Part shown: positions 52,186 to 63,800 of the stretch, piece after piece
Numbering within the stretch: the first letter of the stretch is position 1
Layout: each line of letters begins with the position of its first letter
NCBI RefSeq assembly: GCF_001522545.3
Contig: NC_031770.1
Location: 23,296,296 to 23,360,295, forward strand
Direction of reading: 5' to 3'
DNA from: Parus major
Taxonomy: Eukaryota > Chordata > Aves > Passeriformes > Paridae
DNA: 64,000 nt
The notes under the pieces: generated by a model
Database searches by the model: none
What the model was told of the DNA's origin: nothing
The model's input: only the letters and a program-made list of their open reading frames with translations
Translations under genes and position numbers: made by a program

Positions 52186-55100
52186 ATTGTGTAAACATGC
52201 ATGTTACAGCTAGTTAGATGAAGCCTGTGAACTTCATACACTTGCATATTAAAAAAACCTAAATGTTTTGTAGTCTGTATTAAAAATTAAAAAAAAAAAG
52301 GCAGGACATTAAAATAGTTTTTATTAGTTTAGTTTATGTAGTATGCAAATATGTATAGTTTATTCCTTATCCTAACATGCTGGGAGGTTAGAGCAGTCAG
52401 TACTGTTGTCTTTTGCTAGCAAGGAAGTTGTTTTTAGTTGTAGCCCTATCACCCCTAGTATTCTATTCACTTAGCTCATGAACTTTATCCTTCTCAAGGA
52501 ACAGATGGGTAAACTCTTCATCTGAGCCTCAATTAAATGCCTTTAAAACTTGCAATTTCAGCGTGTTCTAGATTGTTCTCCTGTTTTTCAGCCCTTATTA
52601 CTTGACGATAACTAGGTAGATCTGTCGTACAGGAGTTTCTTGTGGTGAAGTAAGGACATAGTGAGCTTGATCATATGTTACCATAACCATCGCCACCTCG
52701 CAGTGGTGGTTCCACAGTGTGTGGAAATGCCTCTTAGGTAATATGGTACTACCAAACTCCTGCTTGCTTCTGACCTTTAGTTAGTGTCTGAATCTTTGGT
52801 AAGCTGGATTCTTGAAAAATATGACTGCATTTCTTAAAGCCATTAAGGGTCTTCTCCATTTCTTCTTGTGTGGTGTTTTTCCCCTGTAGAATGGTGTGTC
52901 CTTGTCTTGACACAGCTGTTTGGTCTGTCAGTTCTGCTACACCTCTACTGCACATCACAGTTCTCTCTCTCTTTCTCCCTCTTTGAAATTAGCCTCTTTG
53001 TTCCTTGCTTTGACCTTTAGCTGTCACAATAGGATTGGTGATCCAGAGGAAGAAATTATTTTTTCTGACCTATCGAATGTTTATTTTCTGGCAATACCAA
53101 CACAATTCTGTAGACAAAAGTTGACCCTGGTCTTGACTTCTGTGAAAGAGCTGGGAGTTAAAATGGTGGGGTGCTGGTTTCTTGCTGTTCTTTGGTTACC
53201 CTCCAGAGAGAGAGGCTGGCAAAGTTGTAACAGGTTTTTTGTAATACTACTAGTCCTACAGGAAGAAAAAAATGTTAGCGTCCATGTGTTAATGTCCATA
53301 GTGTTACTCAGACTTTCAAGTAAGCATGACTTCTAGTCTGGTAGATTTTATTTTTAACCTAGTTGAAAGGTCTCTTCTGGCTTCTGTGTGTGTATCAATG
53401 TGATTCCTTCTAAAGACAATTTTTTATCAAGCAATTTGTGGAAATAGTATGGCTTGTTCTTCCCATTTTATATTCACCAAGTTTTAGGATACTGAGAACA
53501 CTACTGAAAAATGAGAGAAGTAAACAGGAATTTCTATACCTGCCTTTTTGAAAAAACACTAATGTGTATCTTGTGTGTTTTTCCAATAGCATAGGTCCTA
53601 AACCCTGCCTGGGGATTTCACAATAGTTCAATCCTATATTTCTAAATTTGTAAATAAATCATGGTGTTTATTGTTGTGACCCATTTTCCTTCAGAGTACA
53701 AAAATCTGTTGTCAACTAGATTTAAAGGAATGACATAGATATAAAACTGTTTCTACAGATTCCCTTTAAACCACTTTGGTAGTCAGAAGGGTAATTAATT
53801 TGTGGACTGTACAGCTGTTGTATATAATATGTCAAAACTGTGTGGCTGTAAATGATCTTTTGATAAGGTCAGACTCTGAAGTGGAGTAATAGCTTAAGGT
53901 CTGACACCTATATTACATTTGCATGTACTAGGTAATATTTAAATAAGCAATGCTGTGTTTCTGCTGTGTGATCACAAATGGAGATGATCACCCCACCCCT
54001 TGGGTGGAAGATTTGGGTTATGCTGGCATATGCAGAAGTCTGGAAGCCAAAAGGTGTTCCTGTCCGTGTAGATGAAGCCAGACTGGCACCTGTGAGGCTT
54101 GTCCCTCATCTCCATGACTTACCATATGTCTGAGCCACTCTTTGGGATGGAGTGGGGTGATGGCAGTGCAGTCACATGTCACCCCAGTGCACAGCTGAGC
54201 AGGTCACCCACTGTGCAAGCCCTCTGTGCATCCACATCTTGTGTGCTTAATCAGAACTAGCTTTGTGGGAAAGATTGTGCTTTTTGGTGGGGGTTTTTCA
54301 TAAAGGCTTTTCTACCTCCTGAGCACTTCAGAGTGGATAGTAAACAAGAAATTTGTTGGTCTCTGTCATAAATAGTGTGCTCTTTCAAATTCTCTTGGGT
54401 TTTTAACGCTTAGTTTATTTTTTACTACTTTAAAAGCAGTAAAAATAGTCACCATTTCAGCAATGTGTTAATGGAAACAGCCAGCACATGGAAATGTTTT
54501 GACATGCAAGAATGACATTTAATCATTTTCTGAAAGGATGCACAACTCTTTAGCAGTGTTGTACTTCTAGAAATAGGTATTTTATTTTGAAAGTGCTTTA
54601 TTAAAATTTCTCTGCACTGCTGTTTCCCCAATTCTGCATGGCAAAAGCAATATTTGTCTTTCCGTTGGCATAAGCTAAATAATTAGACAGCAGTCATTTC
54701 ACCATAGCTGGTCCATAACCATAACTTTGATATAAGACCACCAGTTGTCATTATTAATTAAACTTTTGCTGATCACTTTCAGAGAATGGGAATGAGTCAT
54801 ATTGAACAACCCTGTGCAATTTTACCTGCACTTTTAAAAATACCACTTATGCAAATCTTGTCCAAATCTTGAAGCTTAGTTCTTGACCAGAGATGAAACT
54901 GATTATCTCCATAAAGATACAGACTGTATCTAACAAGGATGCTGCTCTTCAGATCTTTGTTCCTCATGCACCATTTCATGGGTGACTGCCTAGGTTATGT
55001 GGTCTGAACTACGGTCTGGAACATATGCCTAACACGAAATTTGCAGGAGGAACACCTTTTTGTGTTTTAGATTTAACACTTTTTCATCTTGTCTGCTGGA

Positions 55101-57016
55101 GAGGCAGGAAGGCAGCCGCAAGCAGTCTGCGTGCAAGTGCTGCAGGCTGGCAGCGGAAGGCGTGCTGCAGCTGTGGTTTGATGTTATGCTCAGTGAAATA
55201 CCAGCCTTACACAAAGCTACCCTTCCTACACTCCACATCAGCCTGCTGCCACCTCCATCATGTTGGTAGAGTTGCTGCAGCAGCAACCCCCCCCTGGCAA
55301 AAATAGACATTCCTGTGGTTATTCCTAAAGTATGTATTTGCATTTGGAGGGCTCTGTGTTGTTTGCAGGTTTTTTTCTTTTTCAAATTAGGCAATGTGTT
55401 TTTGGATCACTTTCCTAGGCCGGTTAACCTAGATTAGTTTAGTTCAAAGCTGATGGTTTAGTTTAAAGCTGAGTACAGTTTAGTTGCAGAGGACAGCCGT
55501 AGGACGATTTTTAAGATCCACTGTACACCTCTCTGTTTTATGTGTGCTATCTCCATCTGAGAAAAATGCCATAGGATGAAGGAGCTCAGTTTACAGTCTA
55601 GGAGGGGGGTGATGAGGGAAGGGGCTCAGGCACTGCTGTGTGCTCTCTGTCACATCCTGCCCGAGCACTGCTTGCCTGGGGACTTCACTCTCCTGTTTCA
55701 GTTCTTATTTTGCTCAGTTTTCTGGCAATGAAATGTGATTTACAAGTGTAGCTGTTTCACAATCTCCTTAAGTCATCCATGGGCAGAGCTGCTGTTGACA
55801 GACACGATTCCCACCACTCTTTCCAGAGGGTGCTGCCACTTCCCTTGCTGCTGCAGCGTGGCTCATTGTGCCATACACCATATGACTGGTCTGGTGAGTT
55901 TCCCTGTTTTGATATTGATGAGTTAAGTTTCATGCTGTTCAGTCTCCTGGTGTGCTTCCTTGTGCGGCCCCATGAGCTGTGTTGGCAAGAGCAGGATGAG
56001 AATGGGAAGGATGCAGGAGAAGGGCAGGGATGCTTATTTTAGCAGTAGTGCTGCTGTATGCCAAGTGTAAGTGACCTTAATCCTAGTCAAAGGTCCTGCT
56101 TTTCATTACACCTGGAATTAGTACTTTGGAGAATGGAACTTTATTAGGATTTATTAAAATGCCCAACACCTGGAGTGAAGAGGAGATAGCAGAGGCAGCC
56201 ACTTCCCACAGGTGTTAGTGGGAGCAGTGGATCCTGCTAGATTGTCCTTGTTCTTTTTACCTCACTAACCAACCTCTGAATACCTCACAAGTACTGCTGG
56301 AAGCAGGGTTAATGCAATGAGCATCCTTGACTGAAGTGTGTCTTGTAAAACTGTTTAATTACTTTGTCTCACCTGATGAGATGGTTTTGGTCTGTTGTGC
56401 TTGCCAAGTGATAGCAGATATAACTCGGGTTTAAAAACAAACTGATTTTTTTTTTCCCTAAAGATAAAGCAATAAAAGGCTTTAGGAATTGGGTGGTTAT
56501 TAAAGAAATTACTTTTATTCTCTCTTTTCTGTGGGGTAAAGCTAATGAATGCAGCTGCTGAGGGGTGATATTCTTGGCAGTGAGGTTAATTGCCAGCTGA
56601 AACATTGCTGAAGTTTCTTTTCAGAAAGAAGAAAGCAAAATAATTGAATGATCGTTTGCTAGTGGAAGCATGATTGATTTCATATATATGAGGAAACAAA
56701 ATTAACTAGTGCTGCCCTCTTGCAATTCAACAGCAAGACAGTCATTAAACTAGTGTCACTGCAGTTACCACTTTGTGATGCTTAGGTACAGTTACAGGTT
56801 TCATGAATAAAAGGTAGATAGGGAGAGTTTCCAGTAATCTTCTGGGTGGAATATAACACTGTGACTGCCTTGTATAGCAGCTCTTGGATCTGAAATCTCT
56901 TAAATCTGAAGGAAATTAAGAAACCCTAGTTCTGTGAAAACCAATTTCCAAATTTCATGTGGCAGGTACTTTCTTAGGAGCAGTATCACTTGCCAAGGAA
57001 GCTCAATAGATAATTT

Positions 57017-57021
<5 letters not shown>

Positions 57022-57066
<45 letters not shown>
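57022..57066. repeat. 45-base uninterrupted T run
   Basis: The run lies between TTTTCCTC and AAACTACTAAAG. It could be the poly(A) tail of a minus-strand retrocopy, but the sequence to its right resembles no known gene or SINE and no target-site duplication is apparent. Homopolymers of this length are also prone to sequencing and assembly length errors. Confidence 0.9.
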
Positions 57067-57071
<5 letters not shown>

Positions 57072-57809
57072 ACTAAAGATGTCCTAGGGACAAATGTCTG
57101 ATCTGCAGCTGGGGATGTGGTGACTTTAGTCACCAGTTAGCTCTGGGTAAGGTAATTTTTCAGGTATGGACCCATGGGGACCTGTTTTGTCCTGCTTTGC
57201 ACATGGAAGTGATGATTCCAAAGAGTTCATGCCTTCCTATGGCTGTCTTTAAAATCTGGAGGAGCCGTTTGCTCCCTTCTTTGAAGAAAAGGCACACTGG
57301 AGTGTTTTTTGACCCATGAAAACCTGAAGTATGTCTAAAATAATTCCTTTTCTACAGTCATAAACTGGTGCTGCTGCAGTCTTTGGGATATTCACAGTTC
57401 TGAACAACACCAGATGTGTGGTGTTCCTAAATATCTGTATGTTGGAGATAAACAAGCAATGAACTAATCTGTACTTGTACAGTGTACAGAGCTCCATTCC
57501 TGGTCTTTAACAGGCTTTATTTTGTTAGATTGAAGAGTGTTTATTTATTTTCTTTTCATGGTGTAGCAATGCACTTTGCACTGCTAATAATCAGAGAATT
57601 TTTTCCTAAGCAAAGGCTTACATTGTGTGTGTCTTTTATTTTGGTGTGTGCTGTATTTTAAGGTTTTTTTTCATTATTTGTGCCTATCTAAAATACTTAA
57701 AAAGAGCACTTCCTCATCACCCACCATTCATATTAAGTAACATCAGGGAAGAGGGACCTGAGATGGTGTTTCAGCTTGGATAGTGTAGAGATAGACAACT
57801 GCTGAAGAT

Positions 57810-57844
57810 AGGTGGCTTAAAAGGGCAGGTGGCTTAGAAGGGCC
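57810..57844 (+). repeat. 17-bp tandem repeat, two copies
   Basis: AGGTGGCTTAAAAGGGC is followed immediately by AGGTGGCTTAGAAGGGC, with one mismatch. Confidence 0.85.
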
Positions 57845-59049
57845 AGAGACAGAAGAGTGAAAAATCCTAACGAAGGAGATAAGGTGAGGGATTTAAAGGC
57901 AACTTGAGGAATTTTGATCAAATCTTCAGCTGAGGAAGGGAACAGGAGGTAAGTGAGTTGAGAGTGCTTCTGCCATTTTCAGGGTTAGAGTTCTGAGGGT
58001 CATTCTGATGGTGCTCTGATATTTGCTTTGGTTCCTGCTGCCTCATCCTGTCTGCTTTTGATGGAGCAGACACTAAGCTCTGTTTAAAATACCCAGAAAT
58101 AGCAGTGTTTCATACTCATTTTATAGTAAGACAGGCTAACTTTTTTAATATGATGTGCTTTACTTATTTCAAAATCGATATATTCTAAAATCAATTTATT
58201 GGTGTGAACTACATTGGATGCTTTTTTCCAGTTGCATGTAATGTGTCATTGTTCAGAGCGCTAATGGTGTCTTTAGGATAGCAAATCAAGCCTCTTCCTG
58301 CTCTTGGCATGGATCTAACCAGTGCATACAACGTCTCTTTGGCCTCATGGGGCATTTTGCCTGTCATTTCTTCCAAGGCTTCATAGTTGTATTGGGAAGT
58401 ATGTCGAGTTTGAAAGGATACCAAAGTACGTGTGTTAGATTATTCTGTCTGCCCAGCCCTCCTGAGATAAGATTCGGTGTTTCATCTTGCAATTAAGATT
58501 GTTTAATAACTTGATGCAACGTAGAGGTTGGGACGAGTTGGGAATGTGGGTTCTTGGTCAATCCCAGTATCACAGCTGTGTGTTGAGGCCCATGGCTTCA
58601 TTAGGGTCCTTAATTGTATGCCCTTGCCTTTTACGCTTTATCATCTTCCACCAGGCAGTTTCCTAGTCCTTTTCCTTTTTGTTAATCACAGTAGTTGTCT
58701 GGCTGACTTCATACTGCAGAGCTGTGTTCAGCTGACTGCCATCTCTTTTTTTAGATCACTGCAGAGGTCGATTCCTCCAGTCGATCAGGAACTGCTGGAA
58801 AAGAAATATACTACAGTAGTTATGTAGATTGTCAGTCCTGGGGAAAACACACAAAACCAATTGTGTGCTGTCCTAATTATATGTGTTGTTATGAACCTAT
58901 TAACCTTCTCATCAACCATTTCTGATGGTGGGAAAAAAGCGCTGCCCCTTCTTGTTTTTTAACTGGAGACACGGACTTCCACCCCCATCCTCCCCCCTTT
59001 TTTTAAAAAAAATCTCACTGTTGTCTGGAAATCTAAACTTTAATCCAGA

Positions 59050-59460
59050 CTTATTTAATATGCTTGAAAATCTCGAAAATAATAAACTATTTCAAGTATG
59101 ATAAAAGAGTCAAAATACATGCAGTACATATTCACAAATAGTTTTGTTTTGACATTTATCTTGCTGTAGTCATTCTGCCAATTGGCTTCAGGCACGGCTA
59201 CCAAAAGAATGAACACATGTTGCATTCATTAGTTCTCATCTGGCTGTGCTTCGTCTTGCAAGACAGACAAAATCATGATCACATTAAATAGATTGTAATG
59301 CATTTGTAATACGAGTTCCCTTCTGCTGAACGGAATGATAACTTTGCAAAGCTGATGCTTTTAAGCCATATTTTGCTTAGTTTTCATATAATGGATATGA
59401 GTGTAGTGCCAGTGATGTCATTGCTTTTTCGTCTCGAAACGATGTCATGTGAAAAATATT
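59050..59460. promoter_or_regulatory. EML4: Candidate upstream regulatory segment of the second promoter
   Basis: This non-repetitive stretch just before the second CpG island carries two GATGTCAT octamers (59414-59421 and 59441-59448), close to CRE/ATF sites, 27 bases apart. A small palindrome, TTTCG-TCT-CGAAA (59427-59439), lies between them. Its even base composition, lack of repeats and position suggest an upstream regulatory region. Function is inferred only. Confidence 0.35.
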
Positions 59461-59479
59461 CCAATATAATACTGAGCAA

Positions 59480-60830
59480 ACTGCTGCCGCCTTCTTCCCC
59501 CGCCGTGTGAACTCCCCGTGTCACTGCTCCTGTCACTCCTCATGTCGCGCCGTGGCTGACGATAGATGGGTGCCGTTTCTGACGGACAGACAGACATGCT
59601 TTGAAACAACAATGGTTTATCTGCATCTCCCGGTGGTATTGTCGTTAGTCCCTGGCGGTGGTTCTTTATGCCCCGAGCGCGGACAGACGGCTGGCTGTGG
59701 GATGTTTATGGCCCGTGCACCGCTGTGCCCCCGGCCGTGACACCGAGCGGCGCGGGGGTGTCTTTTCCCGATTGCTGCGCTTCCCTGTGGGGAGAGTGCA
59801 GGACCCTGTCCGTGCAGGAGCAGCTGCCGCTTTCCCGTTCGGGAGCAGCTCGGCGGGCTCCGCTTCCCTGCCGGGCGGGCTCCGCGTCGCTGCCGAGCAG
59901 GCCCCGGGGGCCGCGGCCCCCGGCCGGTGCCGCAGGGAGCGCGTGTCCGCCGCCTGCGGGCGGCCCCTCCCCGGGCCCCGGCCCGCCCCCGGCCTCCCGC
60001 GCTCGCTCCGGGGCAGGGGCTCGGGCGGCGGGGCCGGCCGCCGCCAGCAGGGCTCGGTGCTCCGGGACCGTGTGCTGGGCGCCCGCCGGCCGGGTCGCGG
60101 CGCGGGAGCTCTCGCTGAGGCGCGGCGGGGCCGGCTCGGCGGCGCTGGCGGCCGGAGGGATGGAGGAAAGCTTGTCCTGCCTGGCCGCAGCCTGCGACCC
60201 CTCGGCGCTCGCCACCTTCTGCACGGGTAAAGTACCGCGCTGCCCCGCGCAGGGAGGGCTCGCTCAGAGCCATCCCCGGCGCTCTCCGCCCCGCATTTCC
60301 CATCCCTGGAGGCGAGAGAAAGGGAAGCCTGTCAGCGCCGGGGTAGGCTCTGCCCTGCGAGGTGTGAGGCTGGCTGGCCCCGCGTCCCCGTCAGCAGCCC
60401 GCAAGGTGTGCCTGCCCAGGGGCTGGGGGGCTCGCTGCCGTGCGGCACCCGCACCGCGAGAAGGTTGGCAAAAAAGAGATAAACACATGCAACCGGGACG
60501 TGCGTGGGTAGCGGAGGAGGCTACAGGGTGACAAAGATGAAGTTAATGCTCGCTGGACGGGAGGTGCGGAGCAGCGTGCGTCCCGACGGCCCGGGGCTCG
60601 GAGAGGGAAGAGTTTGGTGCGAGGGACCTTTCGCAGCCCTCGTGAAAGGGCGGCTCTGGCGGGTCCAGCCTTTCCTTTGGACCTCTCGGTTTGACGCTCT
60701 CCGAAGGAAAAGCCGGAGGAAACCCCGCTGGGACTCGCGGGGCCTCAGGCAGGCGGCAGTAAAGGCTCGTTCAGCGAGGGGAGAGCAGAACTGCGCCTGC
60801 TGCAGCTTTCTCGGTCTGTCCAACCTGTAT
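59480..60830 (+). promoter_or_regulatory. EML4: Second CpG island; candidate alternative EML4 promoter
   Basis: CpG and G+C rise sharply from about 59.5 kb, peak at 59.85-60.25 kb and fade by about 60.83 kb. The island is about 60 kb from exon 1a and surrounded by AT-rich intron. A GC box (CCGCCCCC, within 59982-59990) and other C/G tracts lie 150-250 bases before the candidate start codon. No TATA box is evident. It is as strong as the island at the window start and contains a well-formed first exon (next entry), so I read it as a second promoter of the same gene. A promoter for an unrelated or antisense transcript cannot be excluded from sequence alone. Confidence 0.7.
60160..60226 (+). CDS. 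EML4: Candidate alternative EML4 first coding exon (1b)
   Basis: ATG at 60160 has a strong Kozak context (G at -3, G at +4) and encodes 22 residues starting MEESLSCLAAAC and ending DPSALATFCT. One more base (G) precedes the donor ACGG|GTAAAGT at 60226/60227. The splice phase is the same as in exon 1a, so joining to EML4 exon 2 gives ...FCT-DDSISAAS. No polypyrimidine-AG acceptor precedes it, as expected for a first rather than an internal exon. Family comparison, from memory: EML1 starts MEDGFSS and ends this exon with SLLQFCN before DDSASAAS. The two align without gaps at 22 residues with identities at M1, E2, S6, D13, S15, L17, F20 and C21. The isoform would replace MDGFAGSL but keep the trimerisation segment of exon 2. 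The frame is open upstream to at least 59668, but that Pro/Arg/Ala-rich extension is typical of CpG islands and probably untranslated. Transcription is unproven here. Confidence 0.72.
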
Positions 60831-63800
60831 TTGCCCTTCAGAACTAGGGGTGCTTTTCCCTTCTTCCTTTATTTTTACCAGTGTCGTAGTAAAAACGAAA
60901 TATTTCAATACATTTTCTTTCTATTTTAAACAGCTGCTATCAAAACAGCTTCTCTTGAGTGCAAATTAGGTAATTAATTATTCTGACTGTAGCTACAAAA
61001 ACTATATGGCCTTAACAAGACCTGCCAACCAAATAACCCTTGCCAAGAAATCCTATCAGAGATAAAGCGTGTTCCTCTCATACACGGAGTGGAAGTGTTT
61101 TACTGCGAATGAAACAGACGTCAGCGAGCTACCCGTTCTTTGCTTGCTGATTCATGCCATGCAATTTGGATACAAATGCAGCATCTCGCATGTAAAACCT
61201 TGCACTTATGGCCGAAAATACAATGGTCCACAGAAAAGTTTCCTTAAAAAAATAAAAAGGAGCAAGTGCTTAAAGCATAGATTTCTGTAGGCATTTAATG
61301 GAAGAAAGGACCTTGCTATAATGTACTTTGTTAAAGTGAGTACTGTACTTTATCTGCTTCAGAATTCAAAGCATTTGGTTTAGAATTCAAGATGTTGCAA
61401 CCCTCAAGAAAGAAGGGAGGGTAAATTGGAAACGTTAACATTTTAAGTGCTTTGTATGATTTTTTTGCAGGCTTGCAAGGATTTTTACTGTAGAAAAGAA
61501 AAGCTAATGTTTAGCTGTTTGTCTTCAGAAAAAAATTCAAAAGAAAAGCATTTTTTATGGCTATAGCTTGGAACTTTTTTACCAATATTTGAAGGTTTCT
61601 GTGACAACATTTCTACTGACTTAATGGATTGTAACAAAAGTTTCTGTGATTGTCCGTAAAAAATTTATCAGTATCTCAAACCTCAACTCAAGGCATATCT
61701 TGAAGTTCCAAACTGAGTGTGACATAATAGATTTACCTTTGAGGTTTGTATAGAAATCCGACAAAATAAGATGCAAGAAATGCATTCTTTTCTGAATGCA
61801 TATGTTCTATTTTTATTTTATTTTCTCTGTCTCTGGAAATTGTTTTTACTGAAATCTTGATACAAGTCTGAGCATTTTGCAGGATAAGAGCATTTGTAAT
61901 TAAAAGAAAATGTAGCTTTGGATATTCTTAGCAGGGTAGTATGTTTTGTTGATTTAAAACTTGATTCCTACTTGTATGGTTAAGCCTAATATTCCTTTAT
62001 ATCAGGTTTCCCAATGACAGTGTGTTGGCTTGTGTATAAAGTGAGTGATAAGAAACTGGATTGATGGGGAATCAACAAGTGCTTTGTTCCTGTGAAATTT
62101 CTAACTTCAGCCTTGAGGGCTTTTGCACTGGTAACAAGTATGGAAAAGCCTGAGATTAAGTTATAGAAAGTATTTATTTTTTTTTCTTCTTTTTGTTGGG
62201 CTATGCATGCTCATTCTCGCTTTATTTAAACGAGCTTAGGGCTTTATACTAACAGTAGAGTATTTCAGGTGAGGGTTTTGGGTATAACTTAATTTTTTTA
62301 AAAATAAGTATCCTAGTGTGATATATTTTTCTACAGAACTTTTCTACCTTTAATTGTGATTTGTTTTGCACACCTCTAATTGCCCATTTCTTGCCAGAGC
62401 TAAAAATTAATTCCTAATTCAGCAGTAAAGAACTAGCATTTCCTTTTAACATATGGCTGCTGATAGGCAGCTTAATCACATTTTTTAAAAAAGCTTGTCT
62501 GGTGTCAGTAGGAAAGACATCTTTTTTTCTTCTTTTTCTAATTAGCCTTTTATAATTAAAGCTAAGGCAATGACATGTCCCTTAGGAAGAGTGTAGCTAT
62601 CAAACTGGATATGGGCTGGAATTTATCTCAGACAATACTCATCAGGATAGAAATTTTCATTTTGACCAAGAGAATTATTTATCTGCAAACAAATCTTCAG
62701 TTGGCATGCTTCTAGATTAAATATTTACCTCCAGTGATACTTGGCATTGAAATTGGTATTTATAAACAGGGGAAGAAACAAACAAGCTCGAACATCCCAG
62801 TATTTTTAAGCTTGATTTCTTTCAGACTCTTGATTTGTATGCATTTGTCTTTAATGTTTAAGACATAGAGAGAGTTTGTTTAGGGTGTTTTTACAGTGTT
62901 TTCCAGTTGCTGGAGATATTGATGGCAGAAGTTGGGTTGTAACAGTGGCTCTGCAGGGTTTCTCAGAGGGTGACACTGGGTCTGCCTTAGGCTTGGTGCC
63001 AAGGGGCTGTCACTGTGCTGTGGAGGGCACCTCGACTGGCAGTGCCTGTGCCACCTGCCTCGTTGGCAGGCAGTGACAGTGGCTGGCACATTCTGCTATT
63101 CCTGCTGCCTTGCTTCCCTGCACAGGTGCTGGTGCAAAATTATTTAATTTGAATTAGTGTCTGACATAAGGGACTGTGCTGTGAGTATTTGGGTGTTAAA
63201 AGAGCCTTTCTCTTTCTAGTGCCTGCAGTGCTATGTGTACACAACATAAAATGGTACATACTGTAAATGTCGGGATAGGTTTTCATCTCATGCTATTTAG
63301 AAGGCCAGTACCTTGCCTCAATTGAAGTCTCGTTTTTTGACTTTGTAGTTACCTTCTAACACAGTAGTATCATTTTTGGGTAACATTTTTTCTGTTTTGC
63401 CAGTTCAGATCTCTAGCTGGGTCCTAACAGTTCTAGGAATACTTATTAGTCATCAGAAGGGAGTTGAGGAGATAGTAGTGACTTGTGCAGGGTAATCGTT
63501 ACCGTTTTTTAGCAGTTGCAGGAAGTAATTACAAGTTGAAGTAGTTGCAAGCCACACTTGCAAGTTGCTGAAGTATCAAAATTGGTGAAATGTCAGAGGT
63601 GGAGTTGACGCAGCAAACTTGTCATTAAAGGTCAGCTAGAAAGGTTCAGACTGCACACACTTTCTCAGCACCAAGTCTTTGCTGTCAAATGATGAACCCT
63701 ACCTCATACCCCTGCTTCTCACAGAGAAGTAAGTTCAGCCAGAAAGAGGTGGCATTGGAAACTTCCCTCTTGCAGCAGACTTCTTCAGCCTGCTCCTTCT

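Larger units (their letters stand above)
52186..59049 (+). other. EML4: EML4 intron 1; no gene seen
   Basis: AT-rich intron with a 45-T run (57022-57066) and a short tandem at about 57.81-57.84 kb. A minus-strand open frame at 58209-58424 has a protein-like look but no recognised family (see findings). No splice-bounded exon or RNA gene was found. Confidence 0.6.

Noticed and set aside
59668..60159. N-terminal extension of exon 1b starting at the ATG at 59668
   Set aside because: In frame and open, but low-complexity CpG-island composition, and the ATG at 60160 has a strong Kozak context and matches the EML1 N-terminal length. More likely promoter and 5' UTR.
59617..60303. 228-codon minus-strand open frame across the second CpG island
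   Set aside because: Arg/Gly/Pro/Ala-rich composition and overlap with several other long frames in the same GC-rich DNA show it is an effect of few stop codons in a CpG island, not a gene.
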